Of a stretch of 64,000 nucleotides of DNA, positions 55,103 to 64,000 are shown one piece after another. Numbering within the stretch: position 1 is the stretch's first letter; each line of letters starts with the position of its first letter. Origin of the DNA: Merluccius polli (lineage: Eukaryota > Chordata > Actinopteri > Gadiformes > Merlucciidae); assembly GCA_030340625.1 (NCBI GenBank), contig JAOPHQ010002870.1, positions 113,501 to 177,500 on the forward strand, given 5' to 3'. The notes below the pieces were generated by a model. The model was not told the DNA's origin. It made no database searches and saw nothing but the letters and a program-made list of their open reading frames with translations. The position numbers and the translations under genes were made by a program.

Positions 55103-57686
55103 AGGGTTTTTCCTGGCTTAAAATTAGGTGGTGGTGGTACCCAAGGGCGTCGCCAGGTTTTTGAAAGTGGGGGGGGGGCATATTTTGACGGGGGGTTTGG
55201 GGGTCCTCCCCCAGAAAAATTTGAAAGAAGTAGTTGCAATTTCCCGCATTCTGGTGCATTTTACCATGTTTTCAGATTTCAAATGATCTCCCTCTTTCAT
55301 TGATTTTCCTTGGAGCTGGCATGGTCTGCAATTACTGACTACTATTATGTTCTGGTGTAATACACCATAGTGTTGCGATCGTAACCCACCCGGACCTACG
55401 ACCGGTGGGGGGGGCGGGGGGGTTGCGCGCGATGGTAACACACCCTGGACCTACGAGCGACGGGGGGGCGATCGTAACACACCGCCTCTGGTTAGGACAA
55501 ATGACTTAAAAATATATATATATATACAGTATATTATGACAGTCCTGGGCCGGCCCAAAGATGTGCATCACCCGGTGGGCCGATGGCCAGTCCAGCCCTG
55601 GCTGCGGCGCCAGTGTGTTTTGCACTTCACACTGCCGCCGCGGCGCCGCGGTAAAGCACAACAATGTTATTCGAGAGTGTTTCTCCTTGTCCAGGAAAAG
55701 TATCGAAATCTTAATTCTCAACTTGGTATCAGTATCGAAGCGATAATTTTGGTATCGTGACAACACTAATACACAGAGGACTGAAGTGACTGTTCAGCGT
55801 TCAGTCTGTGTTTCTGAAGTCTACCGCTGTCGTTGATCCGACTCTCGTGTGTGATGATGCTGCTTTGTGTGTTAAAAAAAACAGGGAAACGCGGGGTGGA
55901 TTTCTATTTCTATGGGTATCCCCCTGATAAAGTGGAACGGATTTGATTGTGAAGCAATGGAGAGAGCGCTGGACTAGTAGACCAGTCATGCACTAATATT
56001 TTTGATGGCAAATGTGGGGGGGTCCAAACGACTTTTTTGCAAGGGTGAGGGGGACGTGTCCCCCCCCCAATTATATTATGGTGACGCCCATGGTGGTACC
56101 TGATCGTGGGCTCACAGGTGCACATGTACCGCCTCCAACTGACTCAAGCAAGTGTTTTACTAGCAGTCTATTTTAGGAGTTGTAATTACATGAATTAAAA
56201 GAAAATGACAAGTAGTATTTTAAAGCATATTCATTTATTTATGTGCTTTAACATTCACTTCAGTTGCACAATTTATTTGCACAAGCCACAGCCAGTGGCA
56301 GAACATTTGGCCCTGCTTGGTTTAAGACTATAGAACCTCCTGATGCAGTCTTTATAGTCAAACACCTCCTGGACCAAATCAAATGTATTTATTATTTAAA
56401 TAGTTTTAAAATATATTTTATTATTATTATTTAGTTTGATTGTTTATTTGTAAAGAGTATGTGTGTTTCTTCTTCTTTTTTTAAATCAAATCTTAACATT
56501 CTTCATATTTTTTAAATAAACGTTTACGGTTACTATCTCTTTACATAAATATTTTTTAATCCCGTTAATCTAATTTTTAATCTCTAATTTAGTGTTATAA
56601 AATAAACACTGTTAACCTTGTGCTGCTTTACAGACAATACAATACCGTAATAATCAGCTTAAATATCATTTTTACAAGCACACGCACGAAGCGGGCCGCC
56701 TATTAACGGCGTGGACCAAGCGGTTCTGGACCAGGAAGGAGACATTGAACACTTTTAATAATCCTATTTAACTTTATAACTGCACACAACTTTATTTAAA
56801 AGCAATCAAATGGAAAACATGTTTGTATTGTGGTGTCCGGTGCACGTAGAGGTGCGGCTCCTCCAGCGGAGCGGTTCATGTCAGCGGAGTCCGGGAGGGT
56901 TCACCTTCACGGCGTAGTTACGAGGGATGTGCGACTATCGTCTTAAAAAATACTATAGTGTGTTTTAAAGTTAGAAAGATATTAGATATTCAACGGATAT
57001 TCACGCTCCGAATTACAGCGATCAGACACGGGGAACTAAAGCCGCGATCACCGGTATGAGTCCCGTGTGTCTAGCGGTGTCTCAGGGCTTGTTGCGACCA
57101 CGGATGTATTCGGTTTGCGATGCTCATGCCTTTATTTTTATGTTTTACATTTTGCTCGACTCCGTCGATCGACTAAGCCGACTATTAGGGGGCAGCCCTA
57201 GTTAACTTACAGCACTTTATATGGACCATTAGTTATATTTCCAATTCATTTACAGAGCAATCCCTGCAAAGTTCTTAGGTAATAACTATAGAAGAGACTA
57301 TAGGATTAGTGTGTGTCGGACGAGGGGGGGCGTGGCATCACGATGGTGGTTTCCAACGTGATGTCAGTCAGCCGTCACGTTGGACGATGTCAGACCACGC
57401 GAACGCGAACCTGTTTTTTTTTTTTCCGCAGACACGTCGGTACGCCGGAATTCTGGCGGTAAAAGATGCTTTGTTTGACATGTCGACCGGTGCTATGCTC
57501 CGGCATGCTCGACACAGCGCCACCGCCACTACTGGTGGTTGCGTGCATCTGCAGTTACATATGAATGAAATGACAGATCCCGACAGGGAAACGCTTGGTG
57601 AAATTACCGATTGAAAACCAGCCGTGAGCTGGTGGCGGTAAGGAATTTGGCGGTGGCGGCCGCCACCAAATTCTCTATGCAGGAAA
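55103..57686. mobile_element. hAT-like element (2.6 kb), with nested element
   Basis: agggtttttcctgg... and ...aggaaaaaccct are inverted ends, flanked by accttctc/gccttctc (7 of 8 match). The interior at 56,460-57,460 is shared with the nest at 26,985-27,510 and 33,960-34,363. No transposase frame survives. Confidence 0.6.
55141..56091. mobile_element. hAT-type MITE nested in the previous element (951 bp)
   Basis: Ends ccaagggcgtcgcc / ggtgacgcccat, 8-bp target duplication ggtggtac (55133-55140, 56092-56099). Contains an inner GC-rich block (about 55,370-55,490) like that of the hAT element at 17,772. Confidence 0.75.
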
Positions 57687-57783
57687 AACCCTGCCTTCTC
57701 TTTCTTCTACTTTCAGAGTCCACTCACAGCCATGGACCACTCGGCTGGAAATCCTTGGAAACGCTTTAATTGTATATTGATAC

Positions 57784-58058
57784 TGTAATGTTCCTACTAC
57801 ATAACATGTGTGATGTTTCTGTGAAAGTTACAGCAATAGTGTTTCAGTCACATGTGATGTTAATGTAGTCCACAAGGGGCGCTTGGAGCTGGTGGTGGGA
57901 GAAATGAAAAAGAAAGACAGGGAAGAAGAAAGTGGAAGGAAGTCAGAAGTTGTTTACATTTCTGTACAGCGAAATGTGAATGTTATAATTGTGTTGAATA
58001 TTCACTAAAGCGAACTAAACACTACGTCTGAGTCGGAGTCTTATTCTGGGATTTTACA
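57784..58058 (+). repeat. 5' LTR of the gypsy element
   Basis: 275 bp, TG...CA. Confidence 0.95.
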
Positions 58059-58099
58059 CTGGCGACGAGGATTCAACCGGTTTCATTCTCTCCACGAAC

Positions 58100-61000
58100 A
58101 TGGCTGCCGCGCTGCCGTCATTCCCGGCTTTTGATATCAACGAGGATCAAAGCTCATCTGTCCGTTGGAAGAAGTGGGTGCAGCGTTTTGAAAACTTCAT
58201 CATCGTTTTGGATGTAAAGGATGATGCAAGGAAACGTGCAATGCTTTTGCACTATGCAGGGGAAGGAGTACAAGACATCTTTGATACGCTCACAGACACC
58301 GGGGAAGCAAAAGACTATACACGCGCCAAAGACAAATTGAGTGAGTACTTTTCCCCCAAAATTAACATAACATATGAGACCTACAAATTCAGACAAGCTA
58401 AACAATTAACAGGAGAAACACTGGATTCCTATCACACAAGACTACGGCAATTAGCAGCAACCTGTGATTTTCCTGATGTTGAGAGAGAAATCAAAACTAT
58501 GATTATTCAAACGTGCACATGTAATAAACTACGACGTCAAGCACTACAGAGACCCGAGATGACGTTAACTGAGCTTCTAACACTGGGCAGAACTATGGCA
58601 CTTGCTGAGATTCAAGCTTCAGGAATGGAACAAATACAACAAAGCACAGTTCAAGTAAACATGAGGGAAGACGTTCTGGCTGTAGATATGGGGAGAGGAG
58701 CTTTAAAGAAAAGATGCTACAACTGCTCTGGTACGTTTCCCCACCGCGAAGGTATGCCGTGTCCAGCACGAGGAAAATTATGCAGTGCTTGTGGAAAACA
58801 AGGACATTTTGCTAAATGCTGTCGCTCTAAAGGGTCACAAAGCAGCATCAGAGGAAGACATGAAGTGCATTATGTACACACCAGTGGAAACAGTAGCATC
58901 ACGTCTCAAGCGGCAAATACTGCAGACACAGAGTCTTCCGAGGAATATCTGTACACAGTGTCGCAGCCAAAAGCAAATCTCCCACATGCAAAAATAAAAG
59001 TTGGTGACTGCGACATAAAAGTGATGCTTGATTCAGGGGCAACTGTGAATATCATTGATGAAACATCATATCAGAGACTGAAATACAGGCCCCCACTCAG
59101 TAAAAGCACAGTTCCCATCTTTTCTTATGGGTCACGTACCCCTCTGCCCACCGTGGGAAAGTTCACCTCCCTGGTGGAATTCAAGTCAAAATTCACAAAT
59201 GCAACATTTCATGTGTTACAAGGAAGTAACGGCAGTTTGCTTGGCTATAATACTGCCAGTCAGCTAGGACTAATCAAAGTTGCCAACACACTACACACAT
59301 CCCCGCAACAGCCAGTGCAGCTAACAACAACCTCAAACCAGACAGAAGTGAATGCTGTAGATACTCTGCTCACTGAGTTTGCTGACCTTTTTCAAGGGGT
59401 GGGTAAATTAAAAGATTTTCAGGTCAAGTTGCATATAAAGAAAGATGTTCCTCCCACCACACAACCTCATAGAAGAGTACCGTTTCACATGAGGAAGCGA
59501 ATTGAAGCTGAACTGCAACGTCTAGAGGATCTCGACATCATAGAGAAGGTGGATGGTCCCACTCCATGGGTCTCTCCAATTGTCCCTGTCCCAAAGCCAA
59601 AAGACCCGGAAGCGGTGCGCATTTGTGTGGACATGAGGATACCAAATCAGGCCATAGAACGAGAAAGACATCTCACACCTACAGTAGATGACGTGATACA
59701 GTCACTGAATGGAGCCAGGTTCTTCTCAAAGCTGGATTTAAACTGTGGATATCATCAGCTAGAACTAGAACCAGCCTCACGATATATCACAACATTCTCC
59801 ACTCATGTAGGACTACGACGTTACAAAAGACTGAGTTTTGGAGTCTCCTCTGCCGCAGAGGTATTTCAAAATGCTGTACAACAGACACTGGATGGCATCC
59901 CAGGTGTTATCAACCTAAGTGATGACATTTTGGTGTTCGGTAAAACGAAGGCTGCTCATGATCAAGCTCTAAGAGCAACATTTCAGCGACTCAAAGAGAG
60001 AAATCTGACTCTTAACAAGGCCAAGTGTTCATACGCACAAACCACACTGGACTTCTTTGGATACACATTCTCAGATGGAGGATTCTCTCCTGATCCCAAG
60101 AAAGTTCAGGCACTTCATGACGCTGCTGCCCCAACCAATGCCAGTGAGGTCCGCAGTCTCCTTGGCATGGCGAATTACAGCGCCCGTTTCATCAAGGATT
60201 TTGCCACGATCACTCAACCCCTGAGGGAGCTTACAAAAAAAACTGTTCATTGGAGTTGGACAGACGAGCACCAGACATCTTTGGAGGAAATGAAACAGAG
60301 CTTAACGAGTGATGCTGTGATGACCTACTTTGACCCACACAAATTGACTGAACTGGTAGTTGATGCAAGCCCAGTGGGTCTTGGGGCTGTATTGGCACAG
60401 AGAAACAGCCCACAAGAACCAGCCAGAGTGGTTAGCTATGCTAGCAGAGCATTGTCCCCCATTGAACAAAAATATTCACAAACAGAACGTGAAGCTCTCG
60501 CCATTGTGTGGGGCTGTGAGCATTTTCACATATACCTCTATGGAGCCCCTTTTACCCTCGTCAGTGATCATAAACCTTTAGAATGCATTTTCAACAACCC
60601 CAAATCTAAGCCGCCTGCACGCATAGAACGCTGGAGTCTACGTCTGCAATCCTACAACTACACGGTCCGTTACAAATCTGGTAAGGACAACCCAGCTGAT
60701 TACATGTCACGCCACCCTGCGCAGCTATCGCACATCTGTCAGGAAGCTTCAAACACTGAAAGACAAGCAGAGGAATATGTGAACTTTGTCACTACACATG
60801 CTGTCCCTAAGGCTATGACATTAGCTGAAATTCAGGAAGCAACCAGAACTGACCCTACTTTATGCAAAGTCATTCAACTCCTCAAGGAAGGCTCGTGGGG
60901 GTCACTATCTGAGAAACAGGATTTTGCTGATGGAGTTGATGTTGCTGCTCTAATGTCACTTCGAAAAATCAAAGATGAACTAACAGTGACTGCTTCTGAT

Positions 61001-62197
61001 GACACTGTATTACGAGGCACAAAGATTGTCATCCCGCAGTCTCTACAAAACAAAGCAATATCACTGGCGCATGAAGGCCACCAGGGGGTGGTCAAAACAA
61101 AAAAGTTGATCAGAGAGAAAGTCTGGTTCCCTGGCATCGACAGACAAGTAGAAACCATGATATCTGGATGCATACCATGTCAGGCTGTTGTTCTTCCTAA
61201 CCACACACAAGAACCTCTTCGCATGTCTGAGCTGCCATCATCACCGTGGGAAAAAGTTGGTGTAGATTTCTGTGGCCCATTCCCATCTGGTGATTATCTC
61301 CTAGTGGTCATTGATGAATACTCCAGGTATCCAGAGGTAGAGATTTTACAGTCTACGTCAGCCAGAGCCACGATTCCTAAACTTGACAAAATATTCTCTA
61401 CTCTGGGAATTCCACTGGAGGTTAAGACAGACAATGGCCCACCCTTCCAAAGCTCAGGATTTGCAAACTTTGCAACATATTTGGGTTTCAAACATAGGAA
61501 AATAACTCCACTGTGGCCCCAGGCTAATGCTGAAGCTGAGCGTTTCATGCGCACGCTCGGAAAGACTATACGTGCTGCCTGTGTTGACGGCCATCCATGG
61601 AAACAGACTCTTTATGCATTTCTCCGCAACTATCGTGCCACACCTCACTGCTCCACTGGGATAGCCCCTGCTGATGTGCTGTTTGGTAGGCCCCTCAGAA
61701 TTAAGCTGCCTGAATCCCCTCTTCCCTTCCAGTCTCACACAGACGCAAAGTTACGACAAGCCGATGCTGTGGCGAAGAACAAGATGAAACTTAATGCGGA
61801 CAAGACGCGTCACGTTGCTCCTGTGGCTCTGAAAGTGGGTGTCAGAGTTTTGTGTCGTCAGAAGAAGGAAGGGAAGCTATGCCCTGCCTATAATCCATGC
61901 CCATACAAGGTCATCGCTGTCAAAGGTTCCATGGTGACAGCCAAACGTAACGACCATGTCATCACCAGGAACTCATCCCACTTCAAGACTCTACCGGCGG
62001 TTGAAAATCACCACACCCAGTCATCTGGGTGGAAAATCATGAACAATGGACAAGATGCTATGGACTGGACTGAAGTCATCCCTGAACAAACCCCAGAGCC
62101 CATAGCCCCTGACCCCCCTGGGTCTCAGTCACCTGCTCGCAGATACCCGGTCAGGATGAACAGGGGACCTCCTTCACATTTCACTGATTTTGAATGA
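58100..62197 (+). CDS. Ty3/gypsy Gag-Pol polyprotein (1,365 aa)
   Basis: ATG at 58100 in good context (gaacATGG). Gag with two Cys-rich knuckles (CYNCSG... about 204, CSACGKQGHFAKC about 226); protease LDSGATVNIID (about 309); reverse transcriptase FSKLDLNCGYHQL and NLSDDILVFG (about 605; Leu-Ser-Asp-Asp where many have Tyr-X-Asp-Asp, as in Mag-type elements); RNase H VVDASPVGLGAVL (about 754); integrase HHCC HEGHQGVVKTKKL (about 990) with D, D, E at about 1054, 1110 and 1144 (GVDFCGPF, KTDNGPP, ANAEAERF). Gag and Pol share one frame. Ends 109 bp before the 3' LTR. No env. Confidence 0.95.
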   Translation: MAAALPSFPAFDINEDQSSSVRWKKWVQRFENFIIVLDVKDDARKRAMLLHYAGEGVQDIFDTLTDTGEAKDYTRAKDKLSEYFSPKINITYETYKFRQAKQLTGETLDSYHTRLRQLAATCDFPDVEREIKTMIIQTCTCNKLRRQALQRPEMTLTELLTLGRTMALAEIQASGMEQIQQSTVQVNMREDVLAVDMGRGALKKRCYNCSGTFPHREGMPCPARGKLCSACGKQGHFAKCCRSKGSQSSIRGRHEVHYVHTSGNSSITSQAANTADTESSEEYLYTVSQPKANLPHAKIKVGDCDIKVMLDSGATVNIIDETSYQRLKYRPPLSKSTVPIFSYGSRTPLPTVGKFTSLVEFKSKFTNATFHVLQGSNGSLLGYNTASQLGLIKVANTLHTSPQQPVQLTTTSNQTEVNAVDTLLTEFADLFQGVGKLKDFQVKLHIKKDVPPTTQPHRRVPFHMRKRIEAELQRLEDLDIIEKVDGPTPWVSPIVPVPKPKDPEAVRICVDMRIPNQAIERERHLTPTVDDVIQSLNGARFFSKLDLNCGYHQLELEPASRYITTFSTHVGLRRYKRLSFGVSSAAEVFQNAVQQTLDGIPGVINLSDDILVFGKTKAAHDQALRATFQRLKERNLTLNKAKCSYAQTTLDFFGYTFSDGGFSPDPKKVQALHDAAAPTNASEVRSLLGMANYSARFIKDFATITQPLRELTKKTVHWSWTDEHQTSLEEMKQSLTSDAVMTYFDPHKLTELVVDASPVGLGAVLAQRNSPQEPARVVSYASRALSPIEQKYSQTEREALAIVWGCEHFHIYLYGAPFTLVSDHKPLECIFNNPKSKPPARIERWSLRLQSYNYTVRYKSGKDNPADYMSRHPAQLSHICQEASNTERQAEEYVNFVTTHAVPKAMTLAEIQEATRTDPTLCKVIQLLKEGSWGSLSEKQDFADGVDVAALMSLRKIKDELTVTASDDTVLRGTKIVIPQSLQNKAISLAHEGHQGVVKTKKLIREKVWFPGIDRQVETMISGCIPCQAVVLPNHTQEPLRMSELPSSPWEKVGVDFCGPFPSGDYLLVVIDEYSRYPEVEILQSTSARATIPKLDKIFSTLGIPLEVKTDNGPPFQSSGFANFATYLGFKHRKITPLWPQANAEAERFMRTLGKTIRAACVDGHPWKQTLYAFLRNYRATPHCSTGIAPADVLFGRPLRIKLPESPLPFQSHTDAKLRQADAVAKNKMKLNADKTRHVAPVALKVGVRVLCRQKKEGKLCPAYNPCPYKVIAVKGSMVTAKRNDHVITRNSSHFKTLPAVENHHTQSSGWKIMNNGQDAMDWTEVIPEQTPEPIAPDPPGSQSPARRYPVRMNRGPPSHFTDFE

Positions 62198-62306
62198 TGT
62201 ATATACACTGCAGGATATAATGCAAAAGAAAGACTTGAGTTAGACTGTTTAACTGTTGTTGTTATATAAAAAAAATAAATAAATAAAAAAGTAAGAAGGA
62301 GAGGGT

Positions 62307-62581
62307 TGTAATGTTCCTACTACATAACATGTGTGATGTTTCTGTGAAAGTTACAGCAATAGTGTTTCAGTCACATGTGATGTTAATGTAGTCCACAAGG
62401 GGCGCTTGGAGCTGGTGGTGGGAGAAATGAAAAAGAAAGACAGGGAAGAAGAAAGTGGAAGGAAGTCAGAAGTTGTTTACATTTCTGTACAGCGAAATGT
62501 GAATGTTATAATTGTGTTGAATATTCACTAAAGCGAACTAAACACTACGTCTGAGTCGGAGTCTTATTCTGGGATTTTACA
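62307..62581 (+). repeat. 3' LTR of the gypsy element
   Basis: 275 bp, no difference from the 5' LTR seen. Confidence 0.95.
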
Positions 62582-62586
62582 GATAC

Positions 62587-63000
62587 ATTCAAGGTTTTCA
62601 AGTTATTGGATTCTGAATAAAGTGCTTGAAACTGTAATTGCATTACTTTCATGGTATATAACTTGGTCAGTGACACAACTAAACAGTTTTTCATCCTAAT
62701 TTGTCTCCCTTATATAGAAGGCTCTCACTAAACATAATTATGGTAATTTATAGCAAAATAGCATCTGATTTGATTAAGTAAAATGATCAGTTTGTACACA
62801 AACACTGAAATACATTGCTGCAGGTTTTAAAATCACATTCTAGCCATTTCCAACCATTTTAAAAGTGCATTTTTAAGCTTCTGACTGAAGTCAAATGTGT
62901 CTTCATTTAATCAGAAGCATGAAAATATACCTTGAAAATGCTTGGAAAGTGCTTCAATGTGCAGCATGATATAAACTGTGACACTGAAAAAATGCAAGTG
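62587..63000. other. AT-rich sequence right of the gypsy element; nothing recognised
   Basis: No open frame, repeat or splice-like structure stands out. Confidence 0.4.
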
Positions 63001-63019
63001 CACAAATGTCATAGTTTAT

Positions 63020-63340
63020 CCAGTGTTGGGGAGCCAGCTGACGAGCCACTCAACCTCTCGTCTTAATGTGTGTTCCTCACACCTGTGGAGGCTCAGAGGG
63101 TGAACCTTCAACCAGCACCAGCATTGCTCCACCCGATCCACCACAAGAGGTTCGTGGGCCAGAGCGTTGGAGACGGAAGAGGCATGCCGGTGATGCGGAT
63201 GCTTATCAAAAGCTCCTCAAAATGGAGACCCGAGAGGGCAGTCAAACAAATTGAACTGGCCAATGAACTAATAAAGCTGACGCAAAGAAACAGAACTGAA
63301 AATAAAGCTGTTAGAAAAGCAGCTCACTTCTGACCTCTGA
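63020..63340 (+). pseudogene. C-terminal exon fragment of a possible transposon-associated Myb/SANT-like protein
   Basis: Reads EGEPSTSTSIAPPDPPQEV, then RWRRKRHAGDADAYQKLLKM, and with a one-base frame change near 63,238 continues AVKQIELANELIKLTQRNR to a stop at 63,333. The basic RWRRKR patch followed by a charged coiled stretch resembles tails of Myb/SANT-like proteins carried by Harbinger-type elements. Weak, based on composition. Confidence 0.3.
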
Positions 63341-64000
63341 GTGGGTTAGGTCCTGTTTTAGTTAGTGGACACATTATTTGAAATGTCGGTTTTGTTGGAA
63401 TTAAAGTTTGTTTGGACCCCGCATTCCTGTTGTCTTTCTCTGATGTTTTGGTACATGCAAGTTACAATGTTTGAAACTAGAATTTGAGAAATAGGTCTGT
63501 AATTAATTGTTACTCTTATTTACAGCAGTTTCAGAAAGTGAGGTAAAATATTTTACTATACTTTACATTTCTTACAATTACGCTGCTTTATTATTTTTAA
63601 ATATACATTTTTTTTAATATTTATTTGTTAAAAGTAAAACACTAACACTTTAGATTAAGTGTAATGAACATCTTGAGTAACAATATCTAGGAGAAGTGGA
63701 GCTGAGACTTAATCTAAATGATTTAATCCAAGTGAAATCCACCTCTGAGGTGGGATCCAAATGATCCTGACATTTTGGTATCAAGTTGATCCAGAGATCT
63801 GCCTTAACTTTTGAAATACCCAAATCCAGCCTTTAATCTGGATTCAGGGGAGGATTGGATTACCAAAGCAGAATCCTGATCTTCAGGATCAGGATTATCT
63901 GGATCTGTGTTGAAATACCCAGTTTTCAGATCAGATCTAGATTTAATCCAATCCGACCAGGATAATCCTGTCAATCCCTTTTGAAATACTGGGCCCAGAC
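63341..64000. other. Non-coding right edge, repeat-like
   Basis: The last 300 bp are full of atccag/ctggat and gatcctga/tcaggatc inverted motifs and end at gaaatactgggccca, looking like a transposon terminus running out of the window. The family is not identified. Confidence 0.35.

Larger units (their letters stand above)
57784..62581 (+). mobile_element. Complete Ty3/gypsy (Mag-like) LTR retrotransposon
   Basis: LTRs 57784-58058 and 62307-62581 are each 275 bp (TGTAATGTTCC...GATTTTACA) and identical by eye; target duplication gatac at 57779-57783 and 62582-62586. Primer site TGGCGACGAGG follows the 5' LTR after one base. The purine tract aagaaggagaggg precedes the 3' LTR. One intact polyprotein. 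Very young and likely competent. Confidence 0.95.

Noticed and set aside
57309..57614. Open frame within the hAT-like element
   Set aside because: Resembles no transposase and is broken in the related copy near 34,218.

Overview
This is a teleost fish genomic window. It has spliced genes with GT-AG introns, fish-type NLR genes (FISNA-NACHT exon, 174-nt ribonuclease-inhibitor-like LRR exons, PRY-SPRY/B30.2 exon), long CA/AT microsatellites, many minisatellites and a dense, nested transposon load. There are no operons, CRISPR arrays or other bacterial signs, and no RNA gene that I can support.

Layout. Positions 1-14,290 (minus strand) hold the 5' part of NLR gene A, which runs off the left edge. 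Its N-terminal region is swollen by four extra copies of a 117-nt exon, each travelling with an array of a 52-bp minisatellite. Positions 14,300-21,400 are its upstream region, with 39-bp and 38-bp minisatellites, a hAT element and a YY1-type promoter with a possible first exon. Positions 23,041-41,755 (minus) hold NLR gene B. It can be assembled end to end from 11 coding exons with compatible phases (3,522 nt, 1,173 codons plus stop), ending in B30.2. The upstream region of B (41.8-48.9 kb) is a direct duplicate of that of A, offset by about 27.5 kb.

One intron of gene B is stretched by an 11.2-kb nest: an outer hAT-like element holds a Harbinger-like MITE, which holds an intact Ty1/copia retrotransposon with identical 351-bp LTRs. 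The same nest also holds a Tc1/mariner remnant and a 5'-truncated LINE. Comparing A with B gives exact empty sites for several insertions, so these postdate the duplication.

From 48,873 rightwards the duplicate is interrupted by a large DNA transposon with long terminal inverted repeats. It carries a helix-turn-helix plus DDE-integrase gene on the plus strand and a convergent, multi-exon HECT ubiquitin-ligase-like gene on the minus strand. A non-autonomous relative has inserted into its first exon with a 6-bp target duplication, and a deletion has fused the 3' ends of the two genes. This integrase + HECT element is the most unusual object here. Further right lie nested hAT-like elements, an intact Ty3/gypsy (Mag-like) element with identical 275-bp LTRs, and an unresolved transposon-derived tail.

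Splice sites, reading frames, LTR lengths and target duplications were read by eye from the sequence. Family names rest on motif recognition, without any database search.
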